The position numbers and the translations under genes are program-made. From assembly GCA_039105265.1 (NCBI GenBank), contig JAPFFF010000039.1, positions 1,302,001 to 1,366,000 on the forward strand: a DNA stretch of 64,000 bases. The letters run 5' to 3'. This document shows positions 45,019 through 58,003 of this stretch, one piece after another; the stretch's first letter is position 1, and each line of letters starts with the position of its first letter. The notes under the pieces are model-generated. The model was given only the letters and a program-made list of their open reading frames with translations. It had not been told where the DNA came from and ran no database searches. Origin of the DNA: Tritrichomonas musculus. Its lineage: Eukaryota > Parabasalia > Tritrichomonadida > Tritrichomonadidae.

Positions 45019-46946
45019 CTAGGCTTTTGTGTCCATATAAAAAAGTTTCCATTTTCTAACTTTTTGATGAAGCTTTAAGAATTTTGATGGATACAAAATT
45101 TTTAAAAATACTCTTTTTGAGAGTATTTTTTGAATATCTGTGTCCATAAATTTTTTTTTGGACATATAATATTTCTTTTGTAAAAAAACGAAAATATCAT
45201 ATTCATTTTTCTACATTTTTTAATTTGTCTTGCTAAAGAAAAAAAGTGAAAGTCGATATATTTTTTTTTCTTAAATTTTGAATAATACTCTCAATTTTTT
45301 TTCTTTAACAAAATTAAAAATATTTTCGTTAAAATGCAATTATATGTATTATTTCTTCATTATTTCATTACTATATAAATATATAAAAATATATTTTTAA
45401 AATAAAAAAAAATATTAAAAATATTATAATATATTGAATAAAATTTAAGGTTCTCCTTTCAAATTCATAAGATAAAATTCAATGAGATTTCACAAATAAA
45501 ATATGCATAAATATCGTTTTTAAAAATGAATTAAAATATAAAATTTATATAGATATATATTTCAAAAGATTGAATAAAAATATATTTATGAAATCTTACC
45601 GATTTTGTTTTTTTACAGATAGAAACCACAAAAATTAAAAAATCAATAAAATTTTGAATAAAATAAGATTTAATCGTTGAAGCCAAAATCTTTTTATTTT
45701 TCACCAAAACTTTTTCCGAAAAATGCTCTATTGAATTATATATTCTATGAGTTAATTCAATATTGAATAATAAGAGTTATGGCAAATAAAACCTCTGATT
45801 TATAACAGTTTAAATATATTTTAAAGTAATAAATGTAAATTTGTTAATCTATATTTCAAGTATACTAGAATTTTAAATAGTATAAAAATAAGATAAATTT
45901 ATTTTTTTAAGTTAAGACGATAAATCAGAAATTTTTTTAGATTTTCTAATAAATCTATCAACTTTTTAAAATACAATTCAATATTTGAATTTCCAAAATA
46001 TTTCTCTTTTTTAATAAAAATAGGAAGAGCATAATTGCAAAAGCATATAAAAAATATAAAAAAAAACTCTTTCACAAAAAGTTTGATATTTTATAAAATA
46101 AAAAATATTCAAAAAGCCATTTTATTTTTATAATCTTTTCAATTTCGAAAATAAAAACAATTCAATTACACTCGAAATCTTTTCAATTTCAAAATCAAAT
46201 ACTACTCAATTGGACTCCAAATCTTTTCAATTTCAAAAAATAATATGTACGTTTACATTGAAAAAGTAAAAACTTTAATTCCATTTATTAAAAAATTGAG
46301 CTATCAATATCAGACAAAATTCATATATATTTTTTATTAAAATGCGGAGAAAAAGATGATCAGAAAATGTCCTCAATATCATCAGCCAATTTTCCATTCA
46401 AAATATCATCAATTCACATGAATGTGAATAATGATAATTTTCAATTCAAGTAAATATATGATATATTCATGAAATATATAGTATACCTTATTAATATCGG
46501 AGAGAGAAAATGATTAGATTAGTGAAATATTGCCTTTTTAAATTGAGAGAAATCCGTTATAAAAAAAATATTCCACTACTCTGAATAATATACATTTTTT
46601 TAGGGAAGGAGAACCTTAAGAATATGCAATTTACAAATCAAATAAATAATATTATAACAAAGATTAAATAATAAATTAATAAAAATATTAAACAATATAA
46701 ATAAATATTTATGTATAATAATATTTACAATCTCATTTATTTTTTAACCACGACGATCAAATATCCATTTAATTCATTGGAATTAATTAATTGAAAATTA
46801 AGAGTGTATCCAAAATTGAAATAAATGTGTCCAAATGGATATTTTGTACACTCAATAGTTCTCAAATAATAACGAACAAAATTTTGTATCCAAGCTCACT
46901 TTTTGAATTTAAATGGACACTTTTTTATATGGACACAAAAGCCTAG
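45019..46946. mobile_element. hAT-type element with 28-bp termini, 1928 bp
   Basis: The perfect 28-bp inverted termini begin CTAGGCTTTTGTGTCCATAT. An 8-bp duplication TTGAAATT lies at 45011-45018 and 46947-46954; the empty site is at 17647-17654. Both ends carry further GTGTCCA / TGTATCC motifs (45062-45150 and 46800-46935), a subterminal array typical of hAT elements. No coding frame. It landed in the middle of the palindrome formed by the first 305-bp direct repeat. Confidence 0.93.
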
Positions 46947-49900
46947 TTGAAATTTCAGCAATCAATTTTCAATGAAAAAATTTCAAGAAATTGAATGAAA
47001 AATATCAAAAATTGAATTAAAAATAGCAAGAAATTAAATTAAAAATAATCGTATTTATTATTCGTTATTTTTAAATTTTTTTTTAAAATATGATTGTTAA
47101 CCAGATGAATATAAAGATATTAGAAATATTCTGATATTTTACTGAAATATTTGATGAATTTTTGATGAATTTTGATGATAATAATATCTTTTTTTCATCA
47201 ATCTTCGTTCAGTGTTATAAAATTGAAATATATTTAATAATAAAAGTGAAAAAAAGCAAATATGATAAATATAAAATAAAAAATTTGTTAATTATTAAAT
47301 ATTATTATTAAGATTTTGATTTATGATTGGGATAATACCACATTGTGACTAAAAAATAAGAGAATTAGACTGAGTATTCCTTTTCTGTTCATTAATTATT
47401 GTTTTTGGATTTATCTTGTTTCTCGAATCAAAAGGTCATTTAATCTGCTAGAATGCCATCTCTGCATCAACTTCAGATGTAGAAATTGGAAAGATCCTTG
47501 CTGCAATATTTGCTAGATTAAAACAGAGCTTTTGCTTAAATTATACACAATTAAATTAAAACACATTTTGGTTTTTGTTAATGGTTTTCTATTAATATTT
47601 AATAAACTCTTTAGTTATAAAGCTTGCCTTTAGTTTTTTTTTTTTTAAAAAAAATAATTCTTTCATTTATATAAAACCCCATATTTAAAATGGTTAACCA
47701 AGCCTTGTATATAGATTTATGGAAATCGTTTTACGATCATTTTTTATTCAATTTGTGATATTTTCTATTCAATTTTTGCTATTTTTCATTCAAATTCTTG
47801 AAATGTCAGCAATCAATTTTCAATGAAAAAATTTCAAGAAATTGAATGAAAAATATCAAGAAATTGAATGAAAAATAGCAAAAATTGAATTAAAAATATC
47901 AAGAAATTAAATGAAAAATAATCGTATTTATTATTCGTTATTTTTTATATTTTTTTTTTAAATTATAATTGTTAACCAGATGGAAATATTCTGATATTTT
48001 ACTGAAATATTTGATGAATTTTTGATGAATTTTGATGATTTTTGAAATATCAAATAGCAAAAGTGCAAACACTGATTTCAGCAGATATTTAATCAAATTC
48101 CAATTAATATTTTATTGGATTTCAGCAGATATTACTTCATATTTAAAAAATTATATCACGAATTATTTGTTAATAGATCTAATGGTGATAAAGCTTCAAA
48201 ATAGTAGTTGATGATATAATATTAAACCAAAGTTTACGGTATTATTTTTTCTGATCTAGGAGTTTATATCTTTGCTATTTTTGGACTTTGCTGAAATCCA
48301 TATTTTTTTCATTCAAAATTGAATGAATTCAATTTTCATTAATTATAAATTCCACTTGTGATATGCTTTTGAAACGTTTGGAAAACCTAAAACCAGAATA
48401 TTCACAATCATAATTGCCATAATAATTATTTTTTTCTTTAACTAGCATATAAATACATCTTTTATGCAATTATGATAAAAAATGTTTTCATTAAAATGAT
48501 TATCATCTAATACTTGACTCATTCATAAAAAGAAAGAAATTGGTGACAAAAAAAAAATATTAAGACAAACAATTTCTGAATTTTTTTGCATTTATCATTT
48601 AGAATTAGAGGAATTCATGAAATAGTAATATATTTTTTTTAAATCATTAAAAAAAATTTAGAAAAATGATTTAGTCACTAATTTAGCATTTACTTTAGAA
48701 AATAAAAACAAAATCATTATTATTCATAGTAATCAGATATGAATAATAATTTCACATTATGCTTATTCAAAAATTATTAAATTCTGAAAAAATATAAATA
48801 AGAATATCCTATTTTAATAACAACAGCCATAAAATTTTGTATGCTTGAAATTCAACACTGTTTTCATTTTTATATTTATGATAATCATTTGATTATATTC
48901 ACAAAATTGATTTAAAATCAAATATAGTTAGGTTTTAAAAGCAAATGTTTTTATTTTTGTTTTTGTTTTGCTTTTTATAATTAAATTTAATTTTTTGAAA
49001 AGTAAATTGCCATTTTCCTGTAAATAAAAATAAAGTATTCAAAATTCAAAGGTCAATTTTAATAGCAATTCATAAAAATTGATGGAATTAAATAATATCG
49101 ATTCTGATTTCTTTTATTCATGTGTGATGAAAACTGAAATTCACTTGGATTTAAGTGGAATATTCGATGTTGAGTAAATACTAATATTTAATGATAAAAT
49201 TTTAGAGGCTGATAAAAATATTTTGATTAATTACGTAAGATGTACCAAATATTTTTATTTTTACACTATAATTCAAATTATGATCTTTTAATCAGAATAA
49301 TATAAAATATATATTTTTATATTTCATTCATATTTTTAAAAAACTTCTAATATTGATTTAAACTAACTTAAAAACTCATGAAAACATTGTAAATAATATT
49401 CTATCTTTTTAATCAAGAATTTGTTGCAATTTTTTTTTTTTTTTTTTTTTTTTATTCCACCTCTGAAAATTTGTTATAAAAAGATAATTAATTATTGGAA
49501 TTTACTCAACATTGAATATTCGACTTAAATTCAGGTGAATCTCAGTTTTCATTACACATGAATAAATGAAATCAAAAACGATATTATTAAACTTGTTTTT
49601 TTAATCTAAACTCTTAACAAAAATTCAGAATATTATTTACTAAATTTGTGAGAATTGAATAGATGAAAGATTTTTAAAAATAAATTGATAAGATTCATTC
49701 AAAAAAAAAAAAAAAAATTCAGTGATGCTTTATAAGATTTATTTAAAAAGTTTGTTTTTATTTTGTTTTGATAAGTGTTTAGATTAAAAAAAACAAGTAA
49801 ATATCATTCTATTTTTATGAATTGCTAATAAAATTAACCTTTGAATTTTGAATACTTTATTTTTATTTACAGAAAAATGGCAATTTACTTTTCAAAAAAT

Positions 49901-50254
49901 CAAATTAAATTATAAAAAGCAAAACAAAAACAAAAATAAAAACATTTGCTTTTAAAACCTAACTATATTTGATTTTTAATCAATTTTGGAATATATTGAT
50001 TAAATATGATTATTTATTATTGTTTCATAGTTTCTCAAAGCTCATTTTCTAGATTACCAATTTTAAAATCGTCCATTTAGCCTTTATATTAAACCAAAAA
50101 ACTCAAGAGCTTTTTTTATATAATTGAAATAACTTAAATCAAAGAAATATGTAAATATGACGACATTATCTAATAGATATTAATACAATTTTAATAAATT
50201 ATTCAAAATTAAGGAAGTTTAAACCTTTTTTTTATTTAATAAATTTATGTAATT

Positions 50255-50764
50255 TTAGTTAAAAAATGAAGGCATATCATTCTCCGACAATTGTTCTTCT
50301 TCATTAAAAGGTGTAATCTGAGGTATTACTTCATTTTTATCAAATCCAAAAGGATTCATAATATCATCATCGATTATTGGAGTTTCGTGAGTATCAACGG
50401 GATTATCATCTTTTAAAAAACTGGGTTCGAACATATTAATATCAATAGTTATGTTGAATTCATTTTTGATAAATTCTTCAAGTTTCGATAATCCAGTTCC
50501 CGTTAACTTGGTTTGATTTATAGCATTTTTAAGCAACGGAGAGCCAACGTTGTTTGATAAGTCCAGATACGGGTTAACAATATTGTTTTCTTCACAGAAG
50601 TGATCAAGATTTTTAACATCTTCAGCCCTCTTAAGTTTCTTACCAACATAGACGTACCTTTCCTTGCTCCCGTTCAAGTTCTTGTATTCGGCGAACCACA
50701 TTGGGATGTGATTTTTGGGCCTCCCATTTCTTCCTCTTACTTTGTGGTCTGGGTTTTTATTCAT
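50255..50764 (-). CDS. unrecognised 169-aa mobile-element protein, copy 5 of 6
   Basis: Intact. The tail differs from the reference at two sites (FDKNEVIPQ and SENDMPSFFN), both changes shared with the divergent copy 1. Start chosen at the same Initiator-proximal ATG. Divergent from the relic at 51889. Confidence 0.78.
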   Translation of the reverse strand: MNKNPDHKVRGRNGRPKNHIPMWFAEYKNLNGSKERYVYVGKKLKRAEDVKNLDHFCEENNIVNPYLDLSNNVGSPLLKNAINQTKLTGTGLSKLEEFIKNEFNITIDINMFEPSFLKDDNPVDTHETPIIDDDIMNPFGFDKNEVIPQITPFNEEEQLSENDMPSFFN

Positions 50765-51888
50765 GTGAACTGAAAATAACGAAAAGATGAAATAACTTGT
50801 TGTTTTAAACATAAAAAAATGCGATATCTCAAATAATTCTTCATGGAAAAGAATTTACAATTGAATACTTAAATATAAAATTAAAAATGATTACGTTACA
50901 TCATTATTAATCTAAGAAATGACTTTTTATACTGAAGATAAATAAGTTTTGTTTAGAAAGCACTGACCATTCTAAAAGTGAACAGTTAAAATTAAATAAA
51001 TTGTCAATACTTCATCAAAAAGTTAATAGTAATATCGATAGTCACAGAAAAAGTAATCGTTGACTAACAAAAAATATCGTTTTTATTGTATTTTTTTTCG
51101 GAATTATTAAAGACAATAAAACTGATTTAAACTGCTTAAAATAGACTTCATTAAAACTATCTATTTATTAGATCTTTATTGTATTATTTTTTTTTCATGG
51201 ATGATATTTATCATAAAAACGTATATCTATTTTTCGCTAACCGCTTTAAGCACTTACAGACATTCAAGAATAATGCCTGAGAAAGAAATTTACGATAAAC
51301 CTCGCAATCTAACGAACGTTAGATTATCCAACCAAAAAAAGAGCATTTTTCTTTTCATATCATCTTAATTAATACATAACGCACTGAAATGCAACAAGAT
51401 CCTTATTTATAATTTATTCCGTTACTCCGATAATATTATGATATTATCTTTTCAAACTTTTTTATTTCTATATTTGCATCCATAATCAATTACACGACTT
51501 TTTTTAGTGATTTTCAATAGTGACTAGTATATGACGTAAAGATATATTTAATCTACGACTTTCAATTGATTATTTTAGTGTTTTCAATTAAATTGCTACC
51601 TTCTAACTTTTTCAATTAAAATCAATCTTTGATTCAGAAAACATAAATTAAGTCTTTTATTCAAAGAAACATAATTAATAGATATAAAAAAGTCTTTTAA
51701 TCATATTTTTAACTGCAATTAAATATGTGAATAAATTTATTAGAGCATACGCAATTTAACATAATATTATCTTTTATAATATTATTATATTTACAATTTA
51801 TTATTTGCTGCTATGTTGGTAGCTTCAATATAATGCTTTAATTTATTTTGAATATAATTAATCGAAACGTTTTCGTTAAAAAACCAAT

Positions 51889-52282
51889 TTTGATTTTGCT
51901 AGTCGAAAACGTTATTTAGAAGATAAGCTGGTTGACGTTGAAACTGCCCACACCGACTTTCTAAGGAAAGAATATTTCAATATTATTCATGGATTGTATT
52001 CAAAGAAAGAGCAAGTTCATATTTTCGAGGGCATTCGTGAAAAAATCCTAGAAAATCAAATTAAAAATGATCTTGAAAAAATGTAAAAAAATATGGACGA
52101 CTTTGTTAAGAATAAATCAAAAAGTTATCGATTTAACTGATAAAGTTAGTGGTGGAACTAATTATAATATTAGTGAAAAAGAAAATGTCAGGGAAACGCA
52201 AGTGCTCGTTCAAGCTGGGCATCTAGAAGATGTAATTGAACAAAATTTAAAAAAAAAATTATTCGTAAACTATTCAAATTGA
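51889..52282 (+). pseudogene. relic of an unrecognised protein gene, copy 3 of 4
   Basis: Same two-frame structure as the relic at 32914-33292. Longer A run near the end, so the downstream frame finishes KKKLFVNYSN instead of KKNYS. Substitutions are few. Confidence 0.45.
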
Positions 52283-52808
52283 AATTGATTAATTTTTTTT
52301 TATTTTTATTCCACTTCGAAATGAAAGTTTGTTTATTTCGTAACAATCTATAATTTAAAGTCAAAAGTATTCTATTTCAATTATGATTAATGGCAGCATT
52401 TAAAAAATTTACATAATTTTGGAATGATGATTCTTTTCAAAATATATGTTTATATAAAATAATATTAACATGCAAATTATAGCATTTGATTGTAAGAAAC
52501 ATTGTGTTCATCAATATAATGGAAATATTTAGAAAACAGACTAAAATAAATCATTATTAAAAAAAAATTTAATGATTTGTGAAATATAAATAATTTGTTG
52601 CACTATATAATGTTTTAGCATGAAATCATTGGATGATAAACTGTAAACTTAAAACTCCATCTAAAAGTGTTAATATACAAAATGTAATTTGAAAGCATTA
52701 TAATCCTGATAAATATTAATTCCTATTATCAAGTACGTTTGTACATTTTTGAAAAATCATATTATTTTCTAAATCGATAAAAAACAAATTTTGATTTTGC
52801 TAATATAT

Positions 52809-53347
52809 AGGCTAAAAAAAAGATTCATTCAAAAAAGCCCCCACTTTTTCTGGGAATATGTCCAAATAAGTAAAAATAAAACGGTTTGGCTCAAGAAGAT
52901 AAAAATTTTTAGAAGTAAAAAAGAGCTATTTCATTTCCAGAACACAACAAGGAACCAAAACTCGAGCGAACGAAGGGCTGACACCCGGAGGGCTTCCCCC
53001 CTTGGGGGGCTAGGGGGGGCCTGGCCCGAAAGGGAGCGACCAATATTTTTGCGGAGCTGAGGCTCCGCAAAAATATTGGACGAATGGGGGCGTAGCCCCC
53101 ATTATGCGTTGATTCTACAAACCGCAGCGTAGCGAGGATTCTTAATTTTATCAATTTTCTTAATTATCATTCGATATTTCTAAAATTTTTACACATATAC
53201 TCAGTTTTCTTATTTTTAGCTTTTATTTATCTTTTTTATTATAAATATTATTTATTAATTTTTCTTTATTATCATTCTCTCTATTTTTTAGGAAATTTCT
53301 ACTCTCTCAAAAAGTGGACTTTTTTGAATGCAATTTTTTTGTAGCCT
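52809..53347. mobile_element. inverted-repeat element containing a GC-rich hairpin island, 539 bp
   Basis: The ends are AGGCTAAAAAAAAG and, inverted, AGGCTACAAAAAAA, continuing imperfectly through CATTCAAAAAAG and CCACTTTTT for about 45 bp. It replaces roughly 85 bp of the centre sequence seen at 56440-56515, so no target duplication can be read. The interior from about 52970 to 53140 is the most GC-rich sequence of the window. Confidence 0.75.
52970..53140. ncRNA. GC-rich cluster of perfect hairpins
   Basis: Three strong stems lie close together: CCCCCC/GGGGGG with a TT loop (52996-53009), a 17-bp stem starting CCAATATTTTTGCGGAG with a 6-nt loop (53040-53079), and AATGGGGGC/GCCCCCATT with loop GTA (53083-53103). 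The word GCGTAGC or AGCGTAGCGAGG recurs. The look resembles GC clusters of some organelle genomes. It could be a structured RNA, a replication or recombination hairpin, or inserted foreign DNA; the ncRNA label is provisional. Confidence 0.35.
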
Positions 53348-53696
53348 ATTGATATAAACTTTTTTTCATAGCATATTAATTATAAGCTAAGTTAAAGTTA
53401 TTTGGAAAGAATAAGTGCAAAAATAAACCATGCAATTTTGGCAATTTCTTTCTGAAAAAGTTGATCTTGAAATTATAAAAAAAAAAACTGATAATTATTT
53501 TAAATACAAATCTTTTCGTGAATAAAAAAAATGCAAGGAGACTTGCAGATGTAAAATATACTTGTTATATTTTAAATTTTATAATTCATCATCAATTTAA
53601 ATTGAATATTTAATATTTGATTTTTATTTTTTGTAAGTTTGCGTTAATTTGAAGTAATGGAATTGAAAATGTATGGGATCAAACAAAGTCAAAAAA

Positions 53697-54702
53697 ATAT
53701 TTAAACTAACTTAAAAACTCATGAAAACATTGTAAATAATATTCTATCTTTTTAATCAAGAATCTGTTGCAATTTTTTTTTTTTATTTTTTATTTTATTC
53801 CACCTCTGAAAATTTGTTATAAAAAGATAATTAATTATTGGAATTTACTCAACATTGAATATTCGACTTAAATTCAGGTGAATCTCAGTTTTCATTACAC
53901 ATGAATAAATGAAATCAAAAACGATATTATTAAACTTGTTTTTTTAATCTAAACTCTTAACAAAAATTCAGAATATTATTTACTAAATTTGTGAGAATTG
54001 AATAGATGAAAGATTTTTAAAAATAAATTGATAAGATTCATTCAAAAAAAAAAAAAAAAAAAATTCAGTGATGCTTTATAAGATTTATTTAAAAAGTTTG
54101 TTTTTATTTTGTTTTGATAAGTGTTTAGATTAAAAAAAAAAAAAAAACAAGTAAATATCATTCTATTTTTATGAATTGCTAATAAAATTAACCTTTGAAT
54201 TTATTAATTACATAACGCAATAAAATTTTTATTGCGTTATGTAAAAATGAAGTAAATTGCCATTTTCCTGTAAATAAAAATAAAGTATTCAAAATTCAAA
54301 GGTCAATTTTAATAGCAATTCATAAAAATTGATGGAATTAAATAATATCGATTCTGATTTCTTTTATTCATGTGTGATGAAAACTGAAATTCACTTGGAT
54401 TTAAGTGGAATATTCGATGTTGAGTAAATACTAATATTTAATGATAAAATTTTAGAGGCTGATAAAAATATTTTGATTAATTACGTAAGATGTACCAAAT
54501 ATTTTTATTTTTACACTATAATTCAAATTATGATCTTTTAATCAGAATAATATAAAATATATATTTTTATATTTCATTCATATTTTTAAAAAACTTCTAA
54601 TATTGATTTAAACTAACTTAAAAACTCATGAAAACATTGTAAATAATATTCTATCTTTTTAATCAAGAATTTGTTGCAATTTTTTTTTTTTTTTTTTTTT
54701 TA
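53697..54702. repeat. scrambled module a and b fragments
   Basis: In order: a module b fragment, poly(T), truncated reversed module a, a perfect hairpin (54208-54244), nearly complete module b and poly(T). The hairpin stem is TTACATAACGCAATAAAA with its complement and no loop. It lies exactly where module a is cut and module b begins, which suggests a break-and-join event. Confidence 0.7.
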
Positions 54703-55519
54703 TTCCACCTCTGAAAATTTGTTATAAAAAGATAATTAATTATTGGAATTTACTCAACATTGAATATTCGACATAAATTCAGGTGAATCTCAGTTTTCAT
54801 TACACATGAATAAATGAAATCAAAAACGATATTATTAAACTTGTTTTTTTAATCTAAACTCTTAACAAAAATTCAGAATATTATTTACTAAATTTGTGAG
54901 AATTGAATAGATGAAAGATTTTTAAAAATAAATTGATAAGATTCATTCAAAAAAAAAAAAAAAAAAAATTCAGTGATGCTTTATAAGATTTATTTAAAAA
55001 GTTTGTTTTTATTTTGTTTTGATAAGTGTTTAGATTAAAAAAAACAAGTAAATATCATTCTATTTTTATGAATTGCTAATAAAATTAACCTTTGAATTTT
55101 GAATACTTTATTTTTATTTACAGAAAAATGACAATTCACTTTTCAAAAAATATAAATCAAATTATAAAAAGCAAAACAAAAACAAAAATAAAAACATTTG
55201 CTTTTAAAACCTAACTATATTTGATTTTTAATCAATTTTGGAATATATTGATTAAATATGATTATTTATTATTGTTTCATAGTTTCTCAAAGCTCATTTT
55301 CTAGATTACCAATTTTAAAATCGTCCATTTAGCCTTTATATTAAACCAAAAAACTCAAGAGCTTTTTTTATATAATTGAAATAACTTAAATCAAAGAAAT
55401 ATGTAAATATGACGACATTATCTAATAGATATTATTTGCTGCTATGTTGGTAGCTTCAATATAATGCTTTAATTTATTTTGAATATAATTAATCGAAACG
55501 TTTTCGTTAAAAAACAAAT
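54703..55519. repeat. giant-element arm with the 169-aa gene deleted
   Basis: Reversed module a runs as usual to TCTAATAGATATTA (about 55432) and then jumps directly to TTTGCTGCTATGTTGGTAGC, the inner end of the conserved flank. The gene and most of its flank, about 1.6 kb, are missing. Short A/T-rich microhomology at the join would fit a deletion. Confidence 0.8.
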
Positions 55520-55898
55520 TTTGATTTTGCTAGTCGAAAACGTTATTTGGAAGATAAGCTGGTTGACGTTGAAACTGCCCACACCGACTTTCTAAGGAAA
55601 GAATATTTCAATATTATTCATGGATTGCATTCAAAGAAAGAGCAAGTTCATATTTTCGAGGGAATTCGTGAAAAAATCCTAGAAAATCAAATTAAAAATG
55701 ATCTTGAAAAAATGTAAAAAAATATGGACGACTTTGTTAAGAATAAATCAAAAAGTTATCGATTTAACTGATAAAGTTAGTGGTGGAACTAATTATAATA
55801 TTAGTGAAAAAGAAAATGTCAGGGAAACGCAAGTGCTCGTTCAAGCTGGGCATCTAGAAGATGTAATTGAACAAAATTTAAGAAAAAATTATTCGTAA
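55520..55898 (+). pseudogene. relic of an unrecognised protein gene, copy 4 of 4
   Basis: Same relic as at 32914-33292, with a few substitutions (HGLHSKKE in place of HGLYSKKE). It is followed by the standard centre sequence to about 56870, here without the TA-flanked element found in the first palindrome. Confidence 0.45.
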
Positions 55899-58003
55899 AC
55901 TATTCAAATTGAAATTGATTAATTTTTTTTTATTTTTATTCCACTTCGAAATGAAAGTTTGTTTATTTCGTAACAATCTATAATTTAAAGTCAAAAGTAT
56001 TCTATTTCAATTATGATTAATGACAGCATTTAAAAAATTTACATAATTTTGGAATGATGATTCTTTTCAAAATATATGTTTATATAAAATAATATTAACA
56101 TGCAAATTATAGCATTTGATTGTAAGAAACATTGTGTTCATCAATATAATGGAAATATTTAGAAAACAGACTAAAATAAATCATTATTAAAAAAAAATTT
56201 AATGATTTTTGAAATATAAATAATTTGTTGCACTATATAATGTTTTAGCATGAAATCATTGGATGATGAACTGTAAAATTAAAACTCCATCTAAAAGTGT
56301 TAATATACAAAATGTAATTTGAAAGCATTATAATCCTGATAAATATTAATTCCTATTATCAAGTACGTTTGTACATTTTTGAAAAATCATATTATTTTCT
56401 AAATCGTTAAAAAACAAATTTTGATTTTGCTAATATATATTTAATATTTTATATATGAAGATTATTAGTTGCCAATATAATTAATTCCATTTTATTATTG
56501 CTATTTATTTCATATTGATATAAACTTTTTTCCATAGCATATTAATTATAAGCTCAGTTAAAGTTATTCGGAAAGAATAAGTGCAAAAATAAACCATGCA
56601 ATTTTGGCAATTTCTTTCTGAAAAAGTTGATCTTGAAATTATAAAAAAAAAAACTGATAATTATTTTAAATACAAATCTTTTCGTGAATAAAAAAAATGC
56701 AAGGAGACTTGCAGATGTAAAATATACTTGTTATATTTTAAATTTTATAATTCATCATCCATTCAAATTGAATATTTAATATTTGATTTTTATTTTTTGT
56801 AAGTTTGCGTTAATTTGAAGTAATGGAATTGAAAATGCATGGAATCAAACAAAGTCAAAAAAAAAAAAAAAAATAATTAAAATGATATATAAATATGTAT
56901 CATAAAAGAGTATATTCAAAATAAATTAAAGCATTATATTGAAGCTACCAACACAGCAGCAAATAATAAATTGTAAATATAATAATATTATAAAAGATAA
57001 TATTATGTTAAATTGCTTATGCTCTAATAAATTTATTCACATATTTAATTGCAGTTAAAAATATGATTAAAAGACTTTTTTATATCTATTAATTATGTTT
57101 CTTTGAATAAAAGACTTAATTTTTGTTTTCTGAATCAAAGATTGATTTTAATTGAAAAAGTTAGAAGGTAGCAATTTAATTGAAAACACTTAAATAATCA
57201 ATTGAAAGTCGTAGATTAAATATATCTTTACGTCATATACTAGTCACTACTGAAAATCACTAAAAAAAAGTCGTGTAATTGATTATGGATGCAAATATAG
57301 AAATAAAAAAGTTTGAAAAGATAATATCATAATATTATCGGAGTAACGGAATAAATTATAAATAAGGATCTTGTTGTATTTCAGTGCGTTATGTATTAAT
57401 TAAGATGATATGAAAAGAAAAATGCTCTTTTTTTGGTTGGATAATCTAACGTTCGTTAGATTGCGAGGTTTATCGTAAATTTCTTTCTCAGGCATTATTC
57501 TTGAATGTCTGTAAGTGCTTAAAGCGGTTAGCGAAAAATAGATATACGTTTTTATGATAAATATCATCCATGAAAAAAAAATAATACAATAAAGATCTAA
57601 TAAATAGATAGTTTTAATGAAGTCTATTTTAAGCAGTTTAAATCAGTTTTATTGTCTTTAATAATTCCGAAAAAAAATACAATAAAAACGATATTTTTTG
57701 TTAGTCAACGATTACTTTTTCTGTGACCATCGATATTACTATTAACTTTTTGATGAAGTATTGACAATTTATTTAATTTTAACTGTTCACTTTTAGAATG
57801 GTCAGTGCTTTCTAAACAAAACTTATTTATCTTCAGTATAAAAAGTCATTTCTTAGATTAATAATGATGTAACGTAATCATTTTTAATTTTATATTTAAG
57901 TATTCAATTGTAAATTCTTTTCCATGAAGAATTATTTGAGATATCGCATTTTTTTATGTTTAAAACAACAAGTTATTTCATCTTTTCGTTATTTTCAGTT
58001 CAC

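Larger units (their letters stand above)
40037..49458. repeat. repeat B, copy 2, expanded by three insertions
   Basis: Collinear with 15430-20158. The extra length is fully explained by three insertions with duplicated target sites (41193-42128, 42271-44074, 45019-46946), whose empty sites are readable in copy 1 at 16575-16582, 16713-16716 and 17647-17654. Outside them the two copies are nearly identical, so all three insertions are younger than the duplication. Confidence 0.9.
49455..53696. repeat. giant-element piece: reversed arm plus centre
   Basis: Reversed module a, 169-aa gene (-), conserved flank, gene relic (+) and centre sequence in the same order as 30480-34140, joined on its left to module b of repeat B across a poly(T) tract. 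The centre is interrupted at 52809-53347. It ends at GATTTTTATTTTTTGTAAG and CAAACAAAGTC, where the second arm should begin but is replaced by a module b fragment. Confidence 0.8.
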
